Shown: positions 1-9,344, numbered from the stretch's first letter. The stretch is DNA of 13,797 nt from an uncultured Oscillospiraceae bacterium (GCA_900556525.1 USOZ01000024.1:1-13797); one strand, 5' to 3'. Program-made: numbers and translations. The notes: a model not told the origin generated them from the sequence alone.

Positions 1-77
1 ATTATAAGGTCACGAAATTCACTGTGTCAAGTATTTTTTTGAAGATTAAGGTAATCCTAACTTACTATCATATAAAT

Positions 78-108
78 TTTACACAGGCATTGTAATTAAT
101 GATATAAT
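78..108 (+). promoter_or_regulatory. possible sigma-A promoter at the left edge
   Basis: TTTACA (78-83) and TATAAT (103-108) are separated by 19 bases. The -10 is perfect but the spacer is 2 bases longer than in the other promoters of this window, so this is a weak call. It points rightwards into a leader of about 100 bases that ends in a ribosome binding site near 206-211. Confidence 0.35.
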
Positions 109-139
109 AAGGTAGAATATTTTGTCCGAACGTCATGTC

Positions 140-199
140 AAGCGGATATTCGCAATCCGCTTCGCTACTTGCTCATAACCGAATAACTGCTCCGCAGTT
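140..199 (+). other. leader-like stretch with two small hairpins
   Basis: AAGCGGAT (140-147) pairs with ATCCGCTT (155-162) around a 7-base loop, and AACTGC (185-190) pairs with GCAGTT (194-199) around TCC. Neither is followed by a T-run, so they are not intrinsic terminators in the plus direction. They could be structure in a 5' leader or part of an interspersed repeat. No gene is recognisable in 1-220. Confidence 0.4.
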
Positions 200-763
200 T
201 ATCAGAAGGAGCTTGCACCATCTCTGTCCTGGCAATATCAAATCTGGATTATCAGGGTCTCTCAATATATTTCTATTAGCTTCGTATATTCTATACCATT
301 GAATAGGATTATTATATATATAGCTATAGCCTGCAATTCTCCATAAAGCGTCAGTTAAAGGAACTCTTCTAACCACTATATAATATTGAGGAAGAACGGT
401 TATTTTTCCCGCTGTATTAACGGGTTGTCTTTCCATTCCGTCTATTATTTGTCCCGTTTCATTTCTTCCCGTATCTCCTATAACGACATCGCCATCTCCC
501 GCTCTTTGAGGTCCTCTTTCCTGTATAGCATTTAAAGATTTATTAGCCTGTTCCATCTTCTCTCTTGCCAAAGCGTTATTATTTTTATTTAAAGCGTCTT
601 CCGCATCCGCTATAAGTTTTGAAATATTTTTATCTTCTTCGCTACCTTTAGTTATATATCCATCGTTAAGCATTTTTTCGTATCTTTCTTTTAATTCGGA
701 CAAATGTCTTGCATTTTCTTCTCTTACGATAGACAAACTTCTATCGGAAACTATTTTATCCAT
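173..763 (-). pseudogene. C-terminal fragment of a spirochaete-type LysM-domain protein
   Basis: The readable protein has an N-terminal charged helical stretch of about 80 residues that is probably coiled coil, with many Glu, Lys, Asn and Ala. A polar linker follows, then a C-terminal LysM-like module (about residues 125-180) containing LWRIAGY, YNNP, YEANR and DPDNPDLILPGQ. That arrangement (an aromatic 'W-x-IAG' followed by 'NPDLI-PG') is characteristic of LysM proteins from spirochaetes such as Treponema and Brachyspira, where it probably binds peptidoglycan or spaces an envelope protein. The last 20 or so residues, after LPGQ, do not fit the family and are read from the flanking sequence. 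The Met at 763 has no Shine-Dalgarno site and lies at the junction with acn, so the true N-terminus is missing. By hand count the segment is about 36% GC, lower than its neighbours. Family call fairly confident; species origin is inference. Confidence 0.6.
206..221 (+). promoter_or_regulatory. orphan ribosome binding site at the chimera boundary
   Basis: AAGGAG (206-211) is followed 8 bases later by AT (220-221), then a C where a start codon would need G. The spacing is ideal for an ATG. The reading is that a gene once started at 220 and was cut within its start codon by the foreign segment that begins at about 222. This is an inference from spacing alone. Confidence 0.3.
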
Positions 764-1994
764 ATTTTTTGACGCCGTTTATTGCCGAAACAGCAGCAAG
801 CTCGGGCGAAACAAGATATATCTGACCGTCCTTTGTTCCGCTTCTGCCTTCAAAGTTGCGGTTAAATGTACGCAGAGATATACCCTTTGAGTTAGGCGAC
901 TGTCCCATACCGATACACGGGCCGCACGCGCTTTCGAGTATTCTTGCGCCTGCGTCAATCATTATAGCGAGCGCGCCATTCTGAGCGAGCATATTCAGTA
1001 CCTGCTTTGAGCCGGGAGCGATAGAAAGAGATACATCGGGATGAACCGTCTTTCCCTTTAAAATGTACGCAACTTTCATCATGTCAAGCAGGGAGCTGTT
1101 CGTGCACGAACCGATACATACCTGATCAATTTTCATATTGCCAATCTCGTCAACGCTCTTTACATTGTCGGGAGAATGCGGACAAGCTGCAAGCGGAACA
1201 AGCTCGGAGAGATTGATTTTAAGTTCCTCATCATAAACCGCGTCGGGGTCTGCCGCAAGCGGAACCCACACTTCTTCGCGCTTCTGAGCTTTTAAGAAAG
1301 CCTTTGTAACTTCGTCCGACGGGAAAATAGAAGTTGTCGCGCCAAGCTCTGCACCCATGTTGGTTATCGTTGCACGCTCAGGTACTGAAAGAGTCTTAAC
1401 ACCTTCGCCGCAGTATTCGATAACTTTGCCTACGCCGCCCTTGACCGACATTCTTCTCAGAACTTCAAGGATAACGTCCTTTGCAGCAACCCACGGCGAA
1501 AGCTTTCCGGTAAGCTCAACTTTAACAACTTTCGGATAAGTAATATAGTAAGCGCCGCCGCCCATTGCAACCGCAACATCAAGACCGCCTGCGCCCATAG
1601 CAAGCATACCGATACCGCCGCCTGTGGGAGTATGGCTGTCAGAGCCGATAAGAGTCTTTCCGGGAATTCCGAAGCGTTCAAGATGAACCTGATGGCAGAT
1701 TCCGTTGCCGGGTCTGCTGAAATATATGCCGTGTTTTTTTGCAACCGAGCCTATAAAGCGGTGATCGTCGGCATTCTCAAAGCCCGACTGAAGCGTATTG
1801 TGGTCGATATACGCCACGCTTCTTTCTGTCTTTACGCGCGGAACGCCCATTGCCTCAAATTCAAGATAAGCCATAGTTCCCGTCGCGTCCTGCGTCAGCG
1901 TCTGGTCGATACGAAGCCCGATTTCAGTACCTTTAACAGGCTCACCGTCAACAATGTGCGCACGAATAATTTTTTCTGTAAGAGTAAGTCCCAT
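756..1994 (-). CDS. acn: aconitate hydratase, C-terminally truncated
   Basis: Aconitase interconverts citrate and isocitrate through cis-aconitate using a [4Fe-4S] cluster in the cytoplasm, in the oxidative branch leading to 2-oxoglutarate and glutamate. The N-terminal catalytic domains are intact: DQTLTQDATGT (30-40), GSDSHTPT (117-124), IGSCTNS (294-300) and ACGPCIG (356-362), which supply the three cluster cysteines C297, C357 and C360, then RTFNRNFEGRSGT (375-387). The sequence follows the clostridial aconitate hydratase type of roughly 640 residues, not the shorter LeuC. It stops being aconitase after about residue 408 (SAINGV) and runs into four unrelated residues and a stop, so the swivel domain of about 230 residues is lost and the product should be inactive as drawn. 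The start at 1994 is supported by AGGAGG (2005-2010) with a 10-base spacer. The break coincides with the change to spirochaete-like DNA at about 770. Confidence 0.93.
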   Translation of the reverse strand: MGLTLTEKIIRAHIVDGEPVKGTEIGLRIDQTLTQDATGTMAYLEFEAMGVPRVKTERSVAYIDHNTLQSGFENADDHRFIGSVAKKHGIYFSRPGNGICHQVHLERFGIPGKTLIGSDSHTPTGGGIGMLAMGAGGLDVAVAMGGGAYYITYPKVVKVELTGKLSPWVAAKDVILEVLRRMSVKGGVGKVIEYCGEGVKTLSVPERATITNMGAELGATTSIFPSDEVTKAFLKAQKREEVWVPLAADPDAVYDEELKINLSELVPLAACPHSPDNVKSVDEIGNMKIDQVCIGSCTNSSLLDMMKVAYILKGKTVHPDVSLSIAPGSKQVLNMLAQNGALAIMIDAGARILESACGPCIGMGQSPNSKGISLRTFNRNFEGRSGTKDGQIYLVSPELAAVSAINGVKKYG

Positions 1995-2026
1995 TGGTTT
2001 TTTGCCTCCTTTTTAATACTGTATTT

Positions 2027-2055
2027 ATTGTACTATTTTTTATAGATTTTGTCAA
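2027..2055 (-). promoter_or_regulatory. sigma-A promoter of acn
   Basis: On the minus strand TTGACA (2050-2055) and TACAAT (2027-2032) are separated by 17 bases, about 33 bases ahead of the acn start. This is a near-consensus vegetative promoter. Confidence 0.8.
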
Positions 2056-2069
2056 GAAAAAACGCAGTG

Positions 2070-2101
2070 AAATGAATTAAAGTTTTTCCAAAATTTCATT
2101 T
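2070..2101. repeat. inverted repeat between the divergent promoters
   Basis: AAATGAA (2070-2076) and TTCATTT (2095-2101) form 7-base arms around 18 bases. They lie between the two divergent -35 boxes. This could be an operator, but the DNA here is very A+T-rich and such arms arise by chance. Confidence 0.25.
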
Positions 2102-2127
2102 TCGATAAAACAAACCAAAAACAGGTA

Positions 2128-2156
2128 TTGACGAACCGAAAACTAAGTGTTATAAT
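2128..2156 (+). promoter_or_regulatory. sigma-A promoter of the GHL10-amidase operon
   Basis: TTGACG (2128-2133) and TATAAT (2151-2156) are separated by 17 bases. The start codon of the GHL10 lipoprotein is 37 bases downstream of the -10. The promoter is divergent from that of acn. Confidence 0.8.
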
Positions 2157-2193
2157 ACATAATGTATAATTATGCTTAAATATCGGAGGTTGC

Positions 2194-3768
2194 ATGAGAG
2201 AAAAAAGCCTTAAAATTTTATCTGCTTTCTTGTGTGCCGTATTCATGCTCGGCGGCTGCCGTGAGGCAAGTCAATCAACTCAGACTATTGCAAACGGCAG
2301 TTTCGGCGGCATAGCTTTTGATACACAAAGCCTAACAGCAAGTTCAGCAGTTCCGATACCCGATATAACAACGACAATTCCCGACGATTTTATTGAAAAC
2401 CCTGAACAAAGTACAACATCATACGAAGAAAATACAGAAAGTATAGTCACGTCTGAACAGGAAAGTACAAAGCCGGCAACTGTTACAAGCACTACATATA
2501 TTGAAACAACAACTGCGATAGTTCCCGTTTCGCAAGTTACGGAAACATCATCGCAAACCACACCTGAAACGACGACCTCCGTTTCAACAACAGAGAGTAT
2601 TTCTGAAACGACCGCGCAAGCCGAAAATATTTCCGCAAGTTATTCTTTCAACAGCTATAAAGCGCTGAATTACAGCGAAATGAAAGGCGTCTGGATTTCA
2701 TATCTCGAAATAGCCACTCTCCTGAAAAATAAAAGCGAAAGCGATTTCCGCTCCGCATTGAAAAGCATCTGCACTAACTGTACACAGCTCGGACTCAACA
2801 CGGTTTATGTCCACGCACGAGCTTTTGGCGACGCATTTTATTATTCGGATTTATTCCCTTTTTCAAAGCATATTTCGGGTCAGTACGGTTTAAAGACATC
2901 ATATGACCCGCTTGAAATAATGGTTGATGAGGCGCACAAGCAAGGGCTTTCGATACACGCTTGGATAAATCCCCTTCGTCTTTGCACCGCTTCTGAACTA
3001 AGCTCGCTTTCGGGCGACTTTCCTATAAAAAGTTGGTACAACAGTTCGTCAAAAAACGGAACATATATCGTAAACGTGAACGGGACATTTTATCTCAATC
3101 CCGCTTATAAAGAAGCCGTAAAGCTGGTCGGCGACGGGGTGAGGGAAATCGTTTCACGATACGACGTTGACGGCGTTCATATCGACGACTATTTCTACCC
3201 AACTACGGATACATATTTCGATAGTAAGGCTTTTGCCGAATCAGACATTTCTTCCCTTTCAGCGTTCCGTATTTCCAATTGCAATAAACTTGTGAAAGAG
3301 ATTTATAACGCCGTACATGAGTGCTCTGGAACAGCAGTTTTTGGTATAAGCACGCAAGGAAGCATGAGCAATAATTTAAACCAGCTCTATGCTGACGCAC
3401 AGGCATGGTGTTCCGGAGGGTATGTGGATTATTTTGCGCCGCAGATATATTACGGCTTTGAAAATTCAGCCCAGCCATTCAAAACCTGCACAGATCAATG
3501 GAACGAACTTGTCGATAGAACCGACGTTAAATTGGCGATAGGTCTTGCGGTTTATAAAGTCGGCGCAGAGGACAAGTGGGCAGGCGCGGGTGTTTACGAG
3601 TGGGTCAACACAGACTCAATGCTCAAACGCCAGATCGAATATGCGCAGAGCTGCAAAAACTATGGCGGATTCGCTCTTTACAGTTATAATTATCTGTTTA
3701 CAAATGGGTATCTGACAAGTTCAATAAAACGAGAAATTGAAAACTTTAAACCGCTTATTGCGGAGTAA
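2194..3768 (+). CDS. GHL10-family glycosyl hydrolase-like lipoprotein
   Basis: This is a predicted surface lipoprotein with a glycosyl hydrolase-like 10 domain (GHL10, formerly DUF187; YngK and DigH belong here). It starts with a short basic region, a hydrophobic segment and a lipobox, LGGC, with C22 as the lipidated residue. Residues about 60-145 are a Ser/Thr/Glu-rich linker full of TTT and ETT runs. The barrel spans about 163-520: KGVWISYLE, LGLNTVYVHARAFGDA, SIHAWINPLRL, YDVDGVHIDDYFYP (with D331 and D332) and FAPQIYYGF are typical GHL10 strands. E. coli DigH cleaves peptide-free peptidoglycan strands, so a glycan-strand substrate is plausible here but not shown. GGAGG (2185-2189) lies 4 bases before the ATG. 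The gene ends 13 bases before the amidase gene and shares its promoter. Family certain; substrate inferred. Confidence 0.9.
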   Translation: MREKSLKILSAFLCAVFMLGGCREASQSTQTIANGSFGGIAFDTQSLTASSAVPIPDITTTIPDDFIENPEQSTTSYEENTESIVTSEQESTKPATVTSTTYIETTTAIVPVSQVTETSSQTTPETTTSVSTTESISETTAQAENISASYSFNSYKALNYSEMKGVWISYLEIATLLKNKSESDFRSALKSICTNCTQLGLNTVYVHARAFGDAFYYSDLFPFSKHISGQYGLKTSYDPLEIMVDEAHKQGLSIHAWINPLRLCTASELSSLSGDFPIKSWYNSSSKNGTYIVNVNGTFYLNPAYKEAVKLVGDGVREIVSRYDVDGVHIDDYFYPTTDTYFDSKAFAESDISSLSAFRISNCNKLVKEIYNAVHECSGTAVFGISTQGSMSNNLNQLYADAQAWCSGGYVDYFAPQIYYGFENSAQPFKTCTDQWNELVDRTDVKLAIGLAVYKVGAEDKWAGAGVYEWVNTDSMLKRQIEYAQSCKNYGGFALYSYNYLFTNGYLTSSIKREIENFKPLIAE

Positions 3769-3781
3769 AAGGAAGGTTAAA

Positions 3782-6700
3782 ATGAACGTAAAAAAATGTT
3801 TTGCCGCATTTTTATGCACTGCGGCACTTCTGCTTAACTCCTCGCCTTTACATATTTTCGCGGAAAACAGCTCGGATTCCTCAGAAACCGACTATTCAAT
3901 TTCCGATGAAACGGAAAATACGCAGGAAACCGCCGGCACAGGATATATGTTTACACTTCCTGACAATATGCGGGCTTGTGTGATTACTCCCGGTGTAGAT
4001 TATTTTACATCTGACGAAGATACTGCGGAAGCGCTTTCAGCCGAACTCGAAAAAATATTTGCAAACTTTTCAAAAATCGGGCTTAATACTGTAATAATAA
4101 ATACTATTCGCGACGAGCGTTCATATTATAGTATAGATATGAACGCAGGCGAAGAGTTAGTCGATCCGACAGCAATCGCTGTTCAGACGGCATATAACTT
4201 CGGTATTTCACCGTATGTCGTTCTGGATCTGAGTCACCTCATGCTTGACAGCGCAAGCACCGCACAAATTGATACGCTGATTTCGCGTGTTCACCGTTTT
4301 GCACTTAAATATCCATGCGACGGCATTATCCTCGATGATTACTACATTTGCCGCAACGCGGACACATTCAGCGGATATATGAACAACGGTTCGGGTGTTG
4401 GGTACACGAACTGGCTTTACGACACCGCCGACCAACTGTTCAGCAGCGCTGCCGACGTAATTCACCTTACCGATAATTCAATAGCAGTTGGTTTCATGAT
4501 AAACGATATGTGGGCAAATTCATCGGTAAATGAACTCGGAAGCGATACTTCCGATTCGGTTCAGGCTTACTATGACGGATATTCTGATACCAAAAGCTTT
4601 ATTGAAAAAGGCTACACCGATTTTGCACTTATCCGCGCATACGGTTCGCTCACAGACGAGGCGCTGCCGTTTGAAAATGTAACAGGCTGGTGGGGCAGCC
4701 TTGCCGCCGAATATGATATGCCAATTTATATTGTTCACTATAACGAAAAAATAGGAACAAGTGAAACCGGCTGGGGTGCTGAAGATCAGCTTTTGAAACA
4801 GCTCACGGTAGCAAAAAAGCTCGACAGCTATCAGGGCAGCGTTTTCAATTCATATGAACGTCTTACGCAAAATCCGCTTGATACCACATCAACATTAACC
4901 TCTTATTTTAATGAACAGATAAATGAAGAATCTTTGTTTTCCGACCTCAAAGTTGTTTCCCCCGCTAAGTTCACTTTCACAACAAGCGAACCAAGCGTAA
5001 CTTTCATGGGAAGTTTTGACAGCAATTTCCCAGTATATTTCAACAATTCACCCATTCAGCTTAACGACGCAGGCAACTTCTATTTCACCCGCGATCTAAA
5101 AGTCGGTTTAAACACTTTTACGATAACCCATAAATCAAAAACCTACACATACAAAATTGAACGCAAGATTGTTGTAATGCAAACTATTGCGACTGCAATT
5201 TCCGAGGGTAAAACACTTCGCGTCGACGGCGGAACAAAAATCAACCTTTCTGTGACAGCCTACAAAGGTTCTAAAATATACGGTGTAGTAAACGGAACTA
5301 CGGTTAAAATGACCGAACAGGAGGGCAAAACCGACGACGAGGATTATAACTCGTCCTATGTCCGCTACACGGGAAGCTATACCGCCCCGAAAGGAATAGT
5401 CAACGAGGAACAAAATCTCGGAACTATCAAGATATGCGGCGAAAACAGCGGTTTTAGCATGGAAGTTATAGGCGCAAAGGTTATTGTAAACGCCGAACCT
5501 GAACCTGTTATAAAAAAAGAAGCGGAGATGACCGACGCTAACAGCGCAGGTTCAGGCGAGATAATCGGTACACTTGAATCTATTTACAAAAGTACCGACA
5601 GTATTAAATATGTAAAAGTAAATTCGGATTACACCATTGTGTACGACGGAAAAACAGCCGATGATATTCCCTCGCCCGTTTTCTCTCAGCTTCCCGCAGG
5701 CACGATTGAGCCGTATAAATCCACGTCGGGAAACTATTACCTCACTATGTCGGGAAAACGAATCGCCGCGTCGGCAGCTTCGCTTGTAGACGGGACAGGC
5801 ATTGAAAAGAACGCCCTCTTTGTCAAGTCGATAGGCACTTCAAGCGGGAAAAGCTATATTCGCATAAGCGCGGATTACAAAATAGGCTTCAATATGCAGC
5901 TTGTGGGCAATAATTATTACACGGACTGGGAGGGAGATTATTACCTCAAGTCATTTACGGCAACGCATCTTTACATAACTTTTGAAAATGTAACAAGCGT
6001 TACAAAACTGCCGTCCTTTGAGAACAATCTTGTATTTAAGTCGGGAAAATGGGATACAGTAACCGAAGCAAACGGAACAAAGTTCCGACTTATACTTGAA
6101 TTAAGACAGCCGGGAGTTTATTCGGGTCATTCGGCAACATATACAGCCGACGGCGACCTTATGCTAAACTTCCCTGTACCCACAAACTCTCTCAGCGGAC
6201 TTACTGTTGTTGTCGATCCGGGTCACGGATATGGTAAATCCGCAACAACTATCGATCCGGGAGCAGTCGGAGAGGTTGTTGAACAGGAAGTCGTACTTGC
6301 AATTTCAAAAGAACTAACGTCGCAGCTTAAAGCTGCGGGAGCAAATGTAGTCAGACTTAAAACCGAGAGTCAATTTCTTCTTACAAAGGAACGCCCGATA
6401 TACGCTCGAGGGTATGGGTGTGATATTTACCTGTCAATCCACGCCAATAAGTCGCTTGTCGACGGCTCGGCACGAGGAGTTGAGGTTTATTACTTCACTT
6501 CATATTCACAGCCGCTTGCAGCGAAAATCTCGGAAAGCATTGCAACATACTATGCAAATTATGCTTATGCAGACGGCGCTTACCGTGACAGAGGTGCAAA
6601 ATACAGTTATTTTCAGGTTACATTGCAGCAGGATTTCCCGTCTGTTCTTGTTGAAACGGGCTTTGTAAATGAAATCAACGACGCTATGACGCTGGCTTCG

Positions 6701-7087
6701 CCCACTCACCAGAAAGGTATAGCCGCCGCAATAGTGACAGGCATTAAAAATTATCTGTCCAGAAGCAGCATTTCTTACGCTTCCGACGGTTCGAGCAATG
6801 CCGACTACACCGAAAACGACAATGCCGTAACCGAAGACAACAATACAGAAGATACTCAATCGCCCGAAAGCAGCGAGGAGGAACTTGACGATCCCGAGGA
6901 AACCGACGATCTATCGGGCGAAATAACCTCAGCGCCCGAAGATACGGTTTACAGTGATGACACGACTGTTCCAGATGATTTCATTTCATGGGAAGATACA
7001 ACCGCAGCCGAGGTTACGACCGATACGACTACCCTTCAGCCGCCCGACACAGGAAACTGGGGCGGAGGAGGAATACCGTCAATTTAA
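3782..7087 (+). CDS. secreted GHL10-like / N-acetylmuramoyl-L-alanine amidase fusion
   Basis: This 1101-residue exported protein ends in a zinc amidase (Amidase_3) that cuts the bond between N-acetylmuramic acid and the stem peptide. A signal peptide ends near residue 28 (IFA/EN). Residues about 35-370 are a divergent GHL10-like barrel: IGLNTVIIN, CDGIILDDYY (D185, D186) and the C-terminal YERL region align with the preceding gene. Residues about 390-575 look like Ig-like modules, and about 590-800 like SH3/AMIN-like modules. The amidase spans about 808-990 with the expected ligands: H815 in VDPGHG, E834 in VEQEVV, H887 in SIHAN and the catalytic E958 in LVETGFVNE. The last 110 residues are an acidic Ser/Thr-rich tail ending in GNWGGGGIPSI. 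The start at 3782 has GGAAGG (3771-3776) with a 5-base spacer; an upstream in-frame Met at 3737 lies inside the previous gene and lacks a signal peptide. Confidence 0.92.
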   Translation: MNVKKCFAAFLCTAALLLNSSPLHIFAENSSDSSETDYSISDETENTQETAGTGYMFTLPDNMRACVITPGVDYFTSDEDTAEALSAELEKIFANFSKIGLNTVIINTIRDERSYYSIDMNAGEELVDPTAIAVQTAYNFGISPYVVLDLSHLMLDSASTAQIDTLISRVHRFALKYPCDGIILDDYYICRNADTFSGYMNNGSGVGYTNWLYDTADQLFSSAADVIHLTDNSIAVGFMINDMWANSSVNELGSDTSDSVQAYYDGYSDTKSFIEKGYTDFALIRAYGSLTDEALPFENVTGWWGSLAAEYDMPIYIVHYNEKIGTSETGWGAEDQLLKQLTVAKKLDSYQGSVFNSYERLTQNPLDTTSTLTSYFNEQINEESLFSDLKVVSPAKFTFTTSEPSVTFMGSFDSNFPVYFNNSPIQLNDAGNFYFTRDLKVGLNTFTITHKSKTYTYKIERKIVVMQTIATAISEGKTLRVDGGTKINLSVTAYKGSKIYGVVNGTTVKMTEQEGKTDDEDYNSSYVRYTGSYTAPKGIVNEEQNLGTIKICGENSGFSMEVIGAKVIVNAEPEPVIKKEAEMTDANSAGSGEIIGTLESIYKSTDSIKYVKVNSDYTIVYDGKTADDIPSPVFSQLPAGTIEPYKSTSGNYYLTMSGKRIAASAASLVDGTGIEKNALFVKSIGTSSGKSYIRISADYKIGFNMQLVGNNYYTDWEGDYYLKSFTATHLYITFENVTSVTKLPSFENNLVFKSGKWDTVTEANGTKFRLILELRQPGVYSGHSATYTADGDLMLNFPVPTNSLSGLTVVVDPGHGYGKSATTIDPGAVGEVVEQEVVLAISKELTSQLKAAGANVVRLKTESQFLLTKERPIYARGYGCDIYLSIHANKSLVDGSARGVEVYYFTSYSQPLAAKISESIATYYANYAYADGAYRDRGAKYSYFQVTLQQDFPSVLVETGFVNEINDAMTLASPTHQKGIAAAIVTGIKNYLSRSSISYASDGSSNADYTENDNAVTEDNNTEDTQSPESSEEELDDPEETDDLSGEITSAPEDTVYSDDTTVPDDFISWEDTTAAEVTTDTTTLQPPDTGNWGGGGIPSI

Positions 7088-7125
7088 AGAAAAATCAAAA
7101 ATGTTAATTTTTTGTCGGAAATGGC

Positions 7126-7154
7126 TTGCATTTAAGTAGGTTTTCTGCTATAAT
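7126..7154 (+). promoter_or_regulatory. sigma-A promoter of purA
   Basis: TTGCAT (7126-7131) and TATAAT (7149-7154) are separated by 17 bases, which predicts transcription from about 7161 and a leader of roughly 60 bases. No GC-rich terminator lies between the amidase gene and this promoter, so some readthrough from the amidase operon is possible. Confidence 0.75.
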
Positions 7155-7156
7155 GA

Positions 7157-8494
<1,338 letters not shown>

Positions 8495-8506
8495 TTGAAC
8501 ACCGGA

Positions 8507-8543
8507 AAAGGGACTATGGCTTTAACCGTAGCCCCTTTCTTTT
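8507..8543 (+). terminator. intrinsic terminator after purA
   Basis: AAAGGG-A-CTATGG pairs with CCGTAG-C-CCCTTT across a CTTTAA loop (one A-C mismatch and one T-G wobble), and is followed by TCTTTT. It lies between purA and ymdB, and only 23 bases separate it from the ymdB start. Confidence 0.85.
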
Positions 8544-8566
8544 ATCAGTCATAAAAGGAGTCACAA

Positions 8567-9343
8567 ATGCTGAATATACTTTTTATAGGTGATGTTGTCG
8601 GTCAGACGAGCGCGGCTTACCTTGTATCACAGCTCCCTCAGCTAAAAAAAGAATACAGAATTGATATGACAATCGTTAATGGCGAAAATTCCGCCGACGG
8701 AAACGGAATTACTCCATTTTCCGCAAATATTCTGCTTTCGGGCGGAGCTGACGTTATCACAACCGGAAATCACTGCTTCCGCCGCCGCGAAATGAACGAT
8801 ATGTATGAGCAGTGCGACACCATAATACGTCCGGCAAACCTCGGTGATGTCTACGGTAAGGGCGTTTGTATATTCGACATGGGAAGAACAAATGTAGCGG
8901 TTATAAACCTGCTCGGAATGTCATACATGGATTATTCCGACAATCCTTTTCACTGCGTTGACCAAATTCTCAAAGATATTCCGACGCCGAATATTATCGT
9001 AGATTTTCACGCCGAAGCGACCTCTGAGAAAAAAGCAATGGGATTTTATCTCGAAAACCGCGTTTCAGCCGTCATCGGAACACACACTCATGTTCAAACG
9101 GCGGACGAAGAGATCCTGAGCGAACATACGGGATATATCACAGACGCAGGAATGACGGGAGTTCACCGCTCAGTACTTGGCATAGACAAAGATGTGATAA
9201 TATCGCGCCTGACATCATATTACCCGCAAAAGCACACCTACCCTACCGGTGATATTATGATAAACGGCGTGGTAATTTCAATAAATGAAAAAACAGGCTG
9301 CTGTACTTCAATACAGCGCGTCTACAAACAGGAGGGAAATTAA
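8567..9343 (+). CDS. ymdB: YmdB-family metallophosphoesterase
   Basis: This is a cytoplasmic two-metal phosphodiesterase of the TIGR00282/YmdB family. The B. subtilis member hydrolyses 2',3'- and 3',5'-cyclic nucleotides and influences biofilm and motility decisions. The 258 residues match the family length. Metal-binding and catalytic positions are visible: D9 in IGDVVG, E40-N41 in NGENS, N68-H69 in TTGNH, H148 in DFHAEATSEK, and H173/H175 in GTHTHVQTAD. AAAAGGAG (8553-8560) lies 6 bases before the ATG. The stop is 1 base from the spoVS start, and the ymdB-spoVS order is the same as in Bacillus, which supports co-expression. No promoter is visible between the purA terminator and this gene, so transcription comes by readthrough or from inside the purA 3' end. 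In vivo substrate here unknown. Confidence 0.95.
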   Translation: MLNILFIGDVVGQTSAAYLVSQLPQLKKEYRIDMTIVNGENSADGNGITPFSANILLSGGADVITTGNHCFRRREMNDMYEQCDTIIRPANLGDVYGKGVCIFDMGRTNVAVINLLGMSYMDYSDNPFHCVDQILKDIPTPNIIVDFHAEATSEKKAMGFYLENRVSAVIGTHTHVQTADEEILSEHTGYITDAGMTGVHRSVLGIDKDVIISRLTSYYPQKHTYPTGDIMINGVVISINEKTGCCTSIQRVYKQEGN

Positions 9344-9344
9344 A

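Noticed and set aside
131..135. CGTCA shared between the left leader and the last five bases of the window
   Set aside because: Five bases is far too short to argue that the ends overlap or that the window is circular.
135..302. Short plus-strand frame starting at the ATG at 135
   Set aside because: It has no Shine-Dalgarno site and runs across the suspected junction at about 222 into the antisense of the LysM fragment.
1632..2045. 137-codon open frame on the plus strand
   Set aside because: It lies antisense inside the intact part of acn and resembles no known family; the aconitase motifs on the other strand explain the region.
2052..2246. 64-codon minus-strand frame between acn and the lipoprotein
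   Set aside because: It covers two divergent promoters and the start of the lipoprotein gene and has no binding site.
7088..7125. A terminator after the amidase gene
   Set aside because: Only an all-AT hairpin (AAAAAT/ATTTTT) is present near 7099-7114; it is too weak to call.
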